Shown here in pieces: positions 1 through 8,700 of a DNA stretch of 14,183 bases. Position 1 is the stretch's first letter; each line of letters opens with the position of its first letter. Source of the stretch: Elusimicrobiota bacterium (GTDB lineage Bacteria; CG03; SLGR01); the NCBI GenBank assembly GCA_012511615.1, contig JAAZFS010000180.1, positions 1 through 14,183 of the forward strand, given 5' to 3'. The notes below the pieces were generated by a model. The model was not told the DNA's origin. It worked only from the letters and a program-made list of their open reading frames with translations, and did not search any database. Position numbers and translations under genes: made by a program.

Positions 1-906
1 CTCCCAGATATCCTCACTCCCTAAAATCATACCCTTCCAGCAAGGGCAGTTTTCTAGACTGCAGGGCGCGGGAGAATCCAAACGCTCCATTGTAGAGTCT
101 GTTATGTTACCGAGAAATTCTGCACCCTCCGCGCAACATCTGAAAACTTTACCATCCGGATGAATCTTGGCATAGACCGCTCCCATCCAACACTTTCTTG
201 GCTTTTGTTTTTCTTTCTCAATAGTTTTCTCTTCAAAAGCAAAGTCCATAGTTTTCTTTACCCAGGGTAGATCAGCCCCTAAATTTCTTAGAAAATCACG
301 CTCTTCTTCACTATAGGCGGCTGGATAATCAGAGTCTTTAAATCTCCCGTTAAAAGGAAGAATCGACATATTTATTCCTATATCTTTAAATGCTTTTTTT
401 GCCTGAGGAAGATTTTCTAGAAAAGGTGGATAGGCAACATAATTGCTCCAGACTTCAAATCCTGCCTTTACAAGTTTCTCTGCTTTTTTTAGAAAAACTG
501 AAAGCTCCTCCATCTCAGGATGGTAGCTAACCCCTATTCGAAGACGGTCCGGAGGGACAAAGGGAATAAGCTCATCAGGATCCCAGAAAAGATTTGTAGA
601 ACATTCAAAGGTATGGTAGCTAATAAAATTTTTAATTATTTCCATTATTCCCGGATAAGTGAAAGGTTCACCACCTGTCAGATGAATATGAGCTGGTCCG
701 TACTTTTGATAAATATCCTCCCAAATCCTTCCCCACTCATCGGGAGAAAAAATTAGAGATTTAGGCTTTCGAGCACGCTCCTCCTCGTAGCCTAAGGAAC
801 AATAAGAGCAGGTATAATTACAATCATAGGTTAAGTCCCAGGTGAAAAAAAGACTATTGTAGGGAGGGACCTCCCCCTTTTTAAGATGTTTGAATTTATT
901 ATTCAA
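1..906 (-). CDS. Radical SAM protein with SPASM-like C-terminal cysteines, 3' end beyond the window
   Basis: Reading leftward from 906 there are 302 open codons with no stop, so the C-terminus lies outside the window. The protein has the radical SAM signature CX3CX2C (C29, C33, C36, sequence CNYTCSYC), followed by TGGEP (residues 77-81), the usual second strand motif that helps bind SAM. A later Cys set (C239, CC at 257-258, then C282, C287, C289) resembles the auxiliary iron-sulfur cluster region of SPASM or Twitch proteins, so it may carry a second cluster. The start is inferred. No ATG or GTG lies between the in-frame stop at 931-933 and the CX3CX2C motif, and the only usual initiator is TTG at 904-906. 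That TTG overlaps the end of the preceding radical SAM gene by 8 bp, and a purine-rich stretch precedes it. The substrate is unknown. The radical SAM assignment is firm; the start and the SPASM label are less so. Confidence 0.9.
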   Translation of the reverse strand, partial: MNNKFKHLKKGEVPPYNSLFFTWDLTYDCNYTCSYCSLGYEEERARKPKSLIFSPDEWGRIWEDIYQKYGPAHIHLTGGEPFTYPGIMEIIKNFISYHTFECSTNLFWDPDELIPFVPPDRLRIGVSYHPEMEELSVFLKKAEKLVKAGFEVWSNYVAYPPFLENLPQAKKAFKDIGINMSILPFNGRFKDSDYPAAYSEEERDFLRNLGADLPWVKKTMDFAFEEKTIEKEKQKPRKCWMGAVYAKIHPDGKVFRCCAEGAEFLGNITDSTMERLDSPAPCSLENCPCWKGMILGSEDIWE

Positions 907-2539
907 GCTTATACTTCTCTGCCTCTTGCCTCAAATCATCAGAAAGCCCTGGGAGGGCGAGTTGAATAATTTCCCTGAAGCGGGAGAGTATGGTGTCATT
1001 CTCAGGATCCTCATTCAGGTACATGAGGAAATACTCAGTGGCCCGAGAGTAATCTTTCTTGTAATCATAATAGAAGCCTAAGTTATAATAATTATCCATG
1101 GCCACCGTTGTTTCGACTCCCCTGTCTACTCGGATATTGTTTTCAATACAAAAATTCTCAAAACGGGCACAGCGCTCCAAGCGGATTGGATAATTGTTTG
1201 TTCCATCCACCGTTTCCCAATATAGATGATGATTAACCGGTGTCTTCACGTTAAACTCTTCTAAATTAGCATGGAGATAGCTGTGTTGCTCTACGGCACA
1301 ATAGGTTCTTGAGGGATAGGCCCTTTCGATATAGGGACCAACAGTTTTGATAAAATCGAGCGTCTCAAGAAAATCTTCTTCGGTCTCTCCAGGAAAACCA
1401 AACATAAAATTCAGAGTTACTTCTATGCCTTCCTGAGAAGCCTCTCTTATCACTCTTATGGCAGTATCCACATCATAGTTTTTCCTCATAAGATTTAATA
1501 CCTTCTGAGATCCTGACTCTATGCCAAATATAGGTTTTTTACATCCAGCTCTTGCCATAAGATTCAAAACTTCCTTTGTTAGTCCAGGATGAATTATGGC
1601 ATTTGATACCCACCTCATCTTGGGTAAAAATTCGCAAGGGGGATATTTTATCATAAGTTCGCAGAACTCTACGACACGACTAATTCTTCCGTTAAGCTCA
1701 AGATCCATAAAATCTACGTGTCCTAGATTATCTTTTCTATGCCGGTCATAATGATTTATCCGATGCCAGCTGATTTCCTGATGCATTCTCTCTGCACTCA
1801 TGGTCCTATAGCCCTTGTCAAAAGCACGAGTACTACAGAAGGAGCAATTCCAGACGCAACCTCTAGCGCTCATAAGAGCCAGATGAACCTTGTCATCGTA
1901 GTCCTCTATCCTAAGGTCGGTAAAATCCATATAGGGAAGTTTATCAAGATCTTCATATATAGGATATCCTCCGGTATGGGAAATTTCTCCTTTTTCATCC
2001 CTATAATAAAGTCCAGATATTTCCTTGATATCCCTATCGTACTCTATCGCTTCAACAAAAAGAGGAAAGACCGCATCACCATCGCCAGTAATAATATAGT
2101 CTACGGGCGATCTGGAAAAAGCTTCCTCCACTGGATCTTTATCTATAAAAGACGGCCCACCAAAAACTATAATCAAATCCTCTTTTAAATTTTTAAGAAT
2201 CTCAGCCAGTCTCAAGCTGGCATAGAAAGTAGATGCAGATACAGAGAAACCTAAGATTTCAGGAGAAAACTCCATTATCTCATCCACAAATTCCGCAGCA
2301 ACACTGTAGTAGTCCTTAAAAAAATTCTCTACCCACTCGGAATCATACCAGGAATAACTCTGCTCCCAAGCCCAGGAAGTATCAAAATTTTTAGACCGAT
2401 TCTGGTAAAGATAATTATTAAAATCAAAAGACTTTACTGGAATTCCCCTACTTTTAAGGCAGCCAGCCAGCTGGACTACTCCCAATGGGGGCTCTCTGGT
2501 TCCCCATACAGGAGCCTGTATTAAAGCGACTCTTTTCAT
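899..2539 (-). CDS. B12-binding-type radical SAM protein with C-terminal TPR-like segment
   Basis: A 546-residue protein with the layout of the cobalamin-binding radical SAM class. Residues 1-200 look like the Rossmann-like B12-binding domain: an N-terminal strand VALIQAP, PPLGVVQLAGCL near 17-28, ILGFSVSAS near 95-103, and a GG turn in VFGGPSF (125-131). The DxHxxG cobalamin-ligand motif is not visible, as in many members of this class, so B12 binding is likely but not certain. The radical SAM core has CX3CX2C at C228, C232 and C235 (GCVWNCSFC), followed by the typical FGIESGSQKVLNLMRK (338-352) and FMFGFPGETEEDF (378-390) motifs. Residues 483-516 (YYNLGFYYDYKKDYSRATEY and following) look like one TPR-type helical hairpin. 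The ATG overlaps the TGA of the preceding gene (ATGA), with AGAGGAG about 11 bp upstream. Family members include methyltransferases and ring-forming enzymes; the reaction here cannot be inferred. Confidence 0.93.
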   Translation of the reverse strand: MKRVALIQAPVWGTREPPLGVVQLAGCLKSRGIPVKSFDFNNYLYQNRSKNFDTSWAWEQSYSWYDSEWVENFFKDYYSVAAEFVDEIMEFSPEILGFSVSASTFYASLRLAEILKNLKEDLIIVFGGPSFIDKDPVEEAFSRSPVDYIITGDGDAVFPLFVEAIEYDRDIKEISGLYYRDEKGEISHTGGYPIYEDLDKLPYMDFTDLRIEDYDDKVHLALMSARGCVWNCSFCSTRAFDKGYRTMSAERMHQEISWHRINHYDRHRKDNLGHVDFMDLELNGRISRVVEFCELMIKYPPCEFLPKMRWVSNAIIHPGLTKEVLNLMARAGCKKPIFGIESGSQKVLNLMRKNYDVDTAIRVIREASQEGIEVTLNFMFGFPGETEEDFLETLDFIKTVGPYIERAYPSRTYCAVEQHSYLHANLEEFNVKTPVNHHLYWETVDGTNNYPIRLERCARFENFCIENNIRVDRGVETTVAMDNYYNLGFYYDYKKDYSRATEYFLMYLNEDPENDTILSRFREIIQLALPGLSDDLRQEAEKYKLE

Positions 2540-3618
2540 TCTTTTAAAAACTCCTCTACTTCTTCAGGGGTTCGCCCTCTTGTAATAATATGCGACCTGA
2601 GTTTTTTGGCGACATTGGGATTGGCCCTCCAACAAAATGAAGCACAATCAAATTCTTTATTCACAAGTTTGTAGCGCAAGTCCTTATAATATTCCCCATT
2701 CCAGACATCCATAAAACTTTTCTTTCCTTTAAGGTTTTCATTTGAATCACCAGCAACATCACAGGATATTATATCTCCATGAGAATTTACCATAATTTGA
2801 CTCCAAGCCTCATTACAAAGAGAGGTATCTTTGCTGTGCTCCTCTTTAAATGTTGGAGGTAAAGAAAGGTTTATGTCAAGTTCTTTGCCTACTTCTCTGG
2901 CACTTTCTATCATCTCATCAGTATAGTCCTGGACAAAATAACAGGAAATGGGTTTTTGATCCATCCTATAAACATAATTGTAATAAGCCACCACTCCGTC
3001 GGCGCCTAATTCTGCGGCCATTCTTACAAACTCTGGAAGTTCCCTTATGTTTTCAGTAGTTGCGACAAATATAAGATTTATCTTAAGTGGCCCGTTTTCA
3101 GGTCGGGCAGAATTTGCATAACGCAGATTCTCCATAACTACCTGGTGGGTTTTAGCCTTCACCATAGTTTCGTGAACAGCTTCAGAAGCTGCATGAATAG
3201 ACATATGTATCAGGTAGCGGTTACCGCTTTCCAATATATGGTCAGTCATCTTTGGGGTAAGAGAACTTCCGTTTGTAGCAAACATTTTCTCTGCATGGGT
3301 AAAGGTGTTAAAGTAAGTAAGGTTTCTCTTAGCCTCTGGAAGAAACAAAAGTTCTCCACTTCCTGTAAGATTTATGCGGTTTACCCTCTCGAATACTGGC
3401 GTAAGGAGCTCTTCAAAATCTTCCCTGAAAGTATCCAAATCAAAATGAGAATAAAACTCCGGACGGGAGCAAAAAATACAATCCTGATTGCAGGGGGCAT
3501 CCATCTGGACAAATATGGCCTGCGGATAGGAAGAAAGTTCTATCTTTTTCTCCTGGTATTCTTTTTCATTCAAGGCCGAATTCAAGGCACTCAAGTCAGC
3601 TGTATTATTTTCCTTCAT
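2536..3618 (-). CDS. Radical SAM/SPASM protein, paralogue of the 351-aa protein at 4635-5690
   Basis: A 360-residue protein with an N-terminal radical SAM domain: CX3CX2C at C43, C47 and C50 (CNQDCIFC), then NLTGSGELLFLPE as the GGE-like motif and FATNGSSL after the next strand. Its C-terminal part has Cys residues at 226, 268, 286, 325 and 329. Together with NSHGDIISCD and SFMDVWNGEYYKDLR this is typical of a SPASM domain, which binds auxiliary 4Fe-4S clusters in enzymes that often modify peptides, proteins or small molecules. It aligns with the 351-aa protein two genes upstream across most of its length, ending in LRSHIITRGRTPEEVEEFL against IRSHVTFRPETRKEIMDYL. The ATG overlaps the end of the preceding gene by 14 bp and has a good GAGG ribosome-binding site 7 bp upstream. 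No substrate can be named. Confidence 0.93.
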   Translation of the reverse strand: MKENNTADLSALNSALNEKEYQEKKIELSSYPQAIFVQMDAPCNQDCIFCSRPEFYSHFDLDTFREDFEELLTPVFERVNRINLTGSGELLFLPEAKRNLTYFNTFTHAEKMFATNGSSLTPKMTDHILESGNRYLIHMSIHAASEAVHETMVKAKTHQVVMENLRYANSARPENGPLKINLIFVATTENIRELPEFVRMAAELGADGVVAYYNYVYRMDQKPISCYFVQDYTDEMIESAREVGKELDINLSLPPTFKEEHSKDTSLCNEAWSQIMVNSHGDIISCDVAGDSNENLKGKKSFMDVWNGEYYKDLRYKLVNKEFDCASFCWRANPNVAKKLRSHIITRGRTPEEVEEFLKE

Positions 3619-4642
3619 TTTCCTTCCTCAACATATTCTGCAATATAAAGCCCGGATCCATATGATTACTCCAGCCCCAGTGATCGCACTTTACGCATAC
3701 ATTGGATGATTCTGGATCAGGCGGCAAGGTTTTAATCACATGTTCTCTCGCCTCTAATAATTGGGGAGAATTCCAGAACTCTTCAAAATTTTCTGGAAAC
3801 TCACGCGTAAAATCATCTTCTGCATCCTCCACCGAACAACAGGCAGAAACCGAACCATCGGCATTTACCGCTATCCCATCCCAGAGCCAGTTACAAAGCA
3901 TATCTGGAGACTGTCTCTTAAAACTCACAGATTCCTCATCCACATCATAATGCTGGCCCCCAAAAGGCTCTATATCCGAAAGCCATGCTGGATCACCCGC
4001 ATAGGGCGGGGTAAAATTTATTTCATCCACTCCAGCCTCCGCCGCCAGAGTCCGAGCTAAATCCATCTCATGCTGGTTATGCCTAAATACCAAAAACTGC
4101 CACTCAATTATAGGGGTCGAAGATCCAGCAGCTTTTTTTGCTGCAACCAGATTTTTCGCATTTTCATAAACTTCTTTAAAGGATCCCCCCTTACGATAAA
4201 TCGGATAAGTCTCTTCGGAAGCCCCATCAATTGATAAAATTATTTTATCCAATCCGCTTTTAACTATTTTCTCTGCAGCCTTTTCATTTAAGAGCGTAGC
4301 ATTGGTATCAATTTTTATATGAATCCCATAAGTCTTGGCATACTCTATCATAGAAAAAACATCCGGATTCATAAGGGGCTCACCCCAATTAACTAAATCC
4401 ATATGTATCAAATAGGGACCCAGGCTATCCATTATTTTTTTAAAGAGACTCAATTCTAAAAGTTTCTCTGGACGGGTCCCCCTCTTCTGGCCAGTTGGGC
4501 AAAAGGGACATCTCAAATTACAAATACTAGCCGGATCCATAGCAACCCAATAGGGAAAAGACGCCAGGACCTTGTCCCTGTTTTTTTTATGGGTCTCTGC
4601 TAGAAAAAAATTCTTTCTCTTTTGCTCAAGATATTTATTCAT
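3605..4642 (-). CDS. Radical SAM/SPASM protein of a second subfamily
   Basis: A 345-residue protein. The radical SAM motif is CX3CX2C at C41, C45 and C48 (CNLRCPFC), followed by VNWGEPLMNPD (GEP motif, near 84-94), DTNATLL and LSIDGASEETYPIYRKGGSF. The last two are the standard landmarks of the large SPASM-type radical SAM group. The C-terminal part contains LCNWLWDGIAVNADGSVSACC (C250, C268, C269) and CVKC (C316, C319), consistent with an auxiliary iron-sulfur cluster. It is clearly different from the two paralogues on either side, which lack the IDG and WGEP forms. Its ATG overlaps the TAA of the preceding gene by 8 bp. No good Shine-Dalgarno stands before it, so translation is probably coupled to that gene. 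Relatives are often found in sugar, lipid-head or cell-surface clusters, but the substrate here is unknown. Confidence 0.93.
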   Translation of the reverse strand: MNKYLEQKRKNFFLAETHKKNRDKVLASFPYWVAMDPASICNLRCPFCPTGQKRGTRPEKLLELSLFKKIMDSLGPYLIHMDLVNWGEPLMNPDVFSMIEYAKTYGIHIKIDTNATLLNEKAAEKIVKSGLDKIILSIDGASEETYPIYRKGGSFKEVYENAKNLVAAKKAAGSSTPIIEWQFLVFRHNQHEMDLARTLAAEAGVDEINFTPPYAGDPAWLSDIEPFGGQHYDVDEESVSFKRQSPDMLCNWLWDGIAVNADGSVSACCSVEDAEDDFTREFPENFEEFWNSPQLLEAREHVIKTLPPDPESSNVCVKCDHWGWSNHMDPGFILQNMLRKENEGK

Positions 4643-5690
4643 TTTTTGGAAGCGGAATATCCGTATTTTTCTCTAGATAATCCATTATTTCTTTCCTAGT
4701 CTCAGGGCGAAAGGTAACATGGGAGCGGATATCATTAATATTTGATTTTTTATACCTTGCGCAATACCGGCACCATTTATAGGGTTTTTCTTCTATAAAA
4801 CCCCTTCTCAAGCGAATATAACCTTCCCCATTCCAGATATCTTCAAAACTGTCTTCATTTAAGTATCCGATATGATTACCGGCATTACAGCAGGGATTCA
4901 CTGAGCCCTGGACTTCAGTATAAAAAAAGTTCCAAGGGTCGTCACAGATTTGGGGGCTGTCATCCTTCTCTCCGAAATAAAGTGGCAGGGAAATATCCAT
5001 GGACACCTCCTCTGCGACCTTTCTGGCCTCATCCAGAATCCGGTTTGTCTTATCCTGCTCTAAAAAGCAGGAGAGTTTCAGCTGGTCAATATTAAAAATT
5101 GTTATATGGCCACAGGTCACTCTCTCCGCTCCAATTTCTGAGGCAAACCTGATAAAGTCCGGCAGGTTATCCATGTTGTGCCTAGTCATTAAAAAAACCA
5201 GATTTATATGAAGATTAGAATTCTTTTTTTTCTTCAGAGCAACAAGTTCTTTGATGTTTTCGATAATTAGATCAAAGGATTTTTTACCCAAAAGAAAATC
5301 GTGAAGCTCAGGCTCTGAGGCATGAAGGGAAATAATTAGTGAATACTTTCCGTCAGTTAATTTTTCCCGGACGGCCGCCTTCAAGGGGGTACCGTTTGTG
5401 GTGAAAACTTTCGTCACATCTGGAAGACTTTCCCTATTGACATAGTCTAAAAACTCTAATAATTTTGGCATCAAAAGAACTTCACCCATTCCACAGAAGC
5501 CCACATGGTCAGCTGCCCTCATAACATCTAAAAGTTTCTTTTCAAAGAAACTCTTATAAAATTCAAGACTAAAATCAGGGTAATCTCCTCCAAGACAGAA
5601 AATACAATCAGCATTACATTTGTAATGAGCACCAATGGTTATATAGCTGGGAGTCTCAGATAGAATTATATTACGTTTTTTTTCTTTCAT
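4635..5690 (-). CDS. Radical SAM/SPASM protein, first gene of the radical SAM run
   Basis: A 351-residue protein with CX3CX2C at C25, C29 and C32 (CNADCIFC), close to the N-terminus. It is followed by FCGMGEVLLMP (GGE-like motif), VFTTNGTPL and LIISLHASEPELHD. The C-terminal half has ICDDPW (C249), SVNPCCNAG (C267, C268), a SPASM-like DSFEDIWNGEGYIRLRRGF and CRYC (C307, C310), so an auxiliary cluster is likely. It is a paralogue of the 360-aa protein two genes downstream; both share the SCF(L/V)(E/Q)QD region and a similar tail. The ATG at 5688-5690 follows AGGA by about 8 bp. The gene begins 57 bp after the stop of the giant beta-helix gene and overlaps the next gene by 8 bp. The catalysed reaction is unknown. 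Confidence 0.93.
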   Translation of the reverse strand: MKEKKRNIILSETPSYITIGAHYKCNADCIFCLGGDYPDFSLEFYKSFFEKKLLDVMRAADHVGFCGMGEVLLMPKLLEFLDYVNRESLPDVTKVFTTNGTPLKAAVREKLTDGKYSLIISLHASEPELHDFLLGKKSFDLIIENIKELVALKKKKNSNLHINLVFLMTRHNMDNLPDFIRFASEIGAERVTCGHITIFNIDQLKLSCFLEQDKTNRILDEARKVAEEVSMDISLPLYFGEKDDSPQICDDPWNFFYTEVQGSVNPCCNAGNHIGYLNEDSFEDIWNGEGYIRLRRGFIEEKPYKWCRYCARYKKSNINDIRSHVTFRPETRKEIMDYLEKNTDIPLPKNE

Positions 5691-5747
5691 TTTTTTAATC
5701 CTGCCGCCTTTAATTTTTTCACTATGTTCGAGATTATAATCATACGT
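5691..5747 (-). promoter_or_regulatory. Intergenic gap with ribosome-binding site and weak -10-like element
   Basis: This 57-bp gap between the giant gene and the first radical SAM gene is the only non-coding gap in the window. In the sense direction it contains GATTATAATCTC, which includes a perfect TATAAT, and GGCGGCAGGATT, which supplies the Shine-Dalgarno of the following ATG. I find no good -35 element at 16-18 bp, so promoter activity is only possible. I see no strong GC-rich hairpin followed by a T run in this direction, which leaves room for read-through from the giant gene. Confidence 0.3.
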
Positions 5748-8700
5748 TTATAGAGGTGAGTTCGCAAGGATTTCCAGAAGATTCTTCACTACATCACTTA
5801 TCTCCTCATAAGTTTCAAAAAATATCTCTCTGGGGGAAAATCCGCTTATCTCCTCGTCGCTCAGGTCTCCAATTTTATCATTTAAGGAATCAAAGTTTTC
5901 ATTCTGATTTACTGCTTCTGAATAGTAATCTCTCATACACTCAATTAGGGGTGGACTAAGAAAAATATGGTCTTCCAAGGCAATTAAAAGCTCAAAAGGT
6001 TTATTTAATTTATAAAGAATATAGAAGGGCGCATCCATCTCTCTATCATTATAAAAAGAATAGCGATATGACACCGCAGCCTTAACTACCGCCTCTTTAA
6101 GCATTTCAGAACTACCGGAATTAATAAAAAGCGACGGACCGCTCTTTGCCAACTCGTATTCAAAGCGCTTATAAAGAGAAAACTCCTTTATCCGATAACC
6201 TCCTGGAATTTCCGAGAAAGCAAAATTATTAGGGATTTCAAAATGAAGGGTCGAGGCCATAAGCTCATACATGGCTTCAGTCATAAGAAATATCTTAGTC
6301 GCTGTAAGCAAGGATTCTTTCTTAACTTTTCTACTGCTTTCAATGAGTTTATGGTAATCTTCCTCTTTGATATTATTCTCTATTATTATATAAAAGAGGC
6401 CGGGATTTTCCTGGACGATTTTACGGACGCTTTTTTCAGCCCCAGACCGCAGTCGGATACATAAACCCTTCCATTCTGGCATTTTCCCTAAGCGATCTCT
6501 TCCTCCCGGATACTCAATAATTCGATAATCCGTAACAGGCTCTAAGAATAGTTCCTTATTCAAGGAGATAATCCCTGGAGTCACCAAAAGAAGGAGCTGA
6601 TAAAAGAGTTTTTCCAGTGGAATAAAACAAGGATTTCTGTCTACCCAGGCCAGCGATATTTTTTCAATCAATAGACTTAAGGTTTTGGATAATTCTAAGT
6701 TTAATAAGGCAGCATCAAAAACTTCTTTTCTTGAATTAAACCTGTTTTTCTCTCCTTCAAGATACATTTTATATTTCAAAATATCTGCTGTTGCCTTCAT
6801 GACTTGAATAGATGAAAGTGCTTCCATATCCCAATAGATATTCTTGCTCATTTGCTGAAGAGAGTTGAGTATTTCGGAAGCGCAACTGAGTCTAAACTGA
6901 CGCGAGGAAGCCTCTTTCAGTTTGGGAAGGCTCCGCGAATGAAGAAGAGGTCGCCAGCGGTCTGAAGCCTCCCAAGCCCGGACTCCTCCATGCTTCATAA
7001 AAAGTTCCAATTCCTCCCAAGTACCGGAGTGAATTTCTCCCAATATAGGAAAGAGTTTTTTAAATATTCTGAAAAACCCAGAACTGAATTTTACAAATTT
7101 TTTCTCTTTAGATGGAGTCCGTTTTTTAATTAACATAAAAAGATCTATATCACTCATTCCAGGAATCCAGTCTTTCAAAAGAAGACCTCTCCTCACATAG
7201 AACCTTGAGTTAAGAAAAAACAGACCAGCCGCTCCAATAATAAATAGAGCTATCTTATAGTAGAGCGAGTATACTATCTTGAGGGGGAAGAGGCGGGAGC
7301 TTACTATTACCCGCTCCCGTAATTTTTTCTGGAAACTCCAACCCTGAGAGTCAATTTCTGGGTCTACGCTCTCCAGGCAACTATCATAAATGTTTACGGC
7401 ATTATCAGCCATTTCATTATCTCTGCTCGTAAGAGATGAGATAAGACTATTATATTTTATTCCAACCTGATTACGGAGTATTTTATTAGAAATCGCAGAG
7501 ACCTCAGAGAGGTCCTCAATCTTAATCCCTATAACTCCATCTAGAATTTCATTAGCCTTGAGACCTGCCCGGGCCTCCTCCACTATTTTGAAATTCAGTG
7601 TGAAGTTCTGAACAAGACATTCCTCAATACTAGCCTCACTCATACCGCTCAATTCAATACCAACACTGTTTTCTAGGCCAGTACCCTTAATTTTATTTCC
7701 CTTTACGCTAAGGGTAACCTGATCGCTACATACAAGACCCCACTCTGAGACATTGACAGTATTTTCCTGAAAAGACAGATGGGAGAGGCCAGAAGCCTTT
7801 ATTGATTTAGGTGAGAAAAACAAACTTTCCATAAATAGTCCGGAACATTCGTCGTCCAGGGTAGCGCTTAAGTCTTGGCTAGATACATAGCATCCCTCTA
7901 CTACAACTTGAGATACCGACTTAGCAGAGACTGCCACATGGTTGGCATCCAGCCTGCCAGATGATATTTTGATTTGACTGCTGTCGGCCGTCTTAAGTGC
8001 AGTATGAACATTCTGAATAATGTCTTCGGTTATCAGGGCTTCCGCGGCATCTGCAAGATCAAATCCGACAGAGTTTTCTGCATTTCCAGTTAGTTTATTT
8101 AAATAAAAATCGCCCCGGCTTTGGCCACTTCCCCTAACTCCAAAAACCCTAAAACTTAAAACATTTTCCCGAAACTTAACCTCTGCGCTTCCGCTAAGGT
8201 CTAGTACTCCTGGCGCATTTATAAGGTTATTTTCAAGACTACCAGAAGCTTCAAGTCTGAAAACAAAACTTATCCCCCTCTTACAGAAAATTTTATTTTC
8301 GCTAAGAGCTACTTCGGCTGTCCCTCCAGCCTCACATGCAGTAGCTATACAAGATATATTGTTTTTTTGGAGTTGAACCTTGGCAGAAGTATCAAGCTTA
8401 AGACCAACCATTAAATCCTCAAGAGTATTAGAAGTAATTTCGGAACGACTGATGCCGGTTAATTCAAATCCCGATGAAGTGTCGCTGGTGCCCTTAATAT
8501 AATTATCCGTGGCCTCAAGATTACTCTGTTGGTCCATCCTAACTGCACATCCTTTGATGTAAAATCTGTTTTCCTTAAGGCGGACATTTCCCATAGCACT
8601 AGCTTCCAATCCATTCAATGAGGTAATCTCATTCTTAATTAGATCGCACTCACCCTCTGAGGAAATAAAAAACCCTGCCCCTTCCGGAGCATCTATATGA

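Noticed and set aside
3145..3648. A 167-codon plus-strand frame within the radical SAM genes
   Set aside because: It lies opposite the 360-aa radical SAM gene, shows no recognisable domain, and the minus-strand gene has full family motifs and operon overlaps.
5691..5747. Hidden RiPP precursor gene next to the radical SAM enzymes
   Set aside because: The gap is only 57 bp and holds no start codon with a useful open frame; all other space is covered by the large genes.
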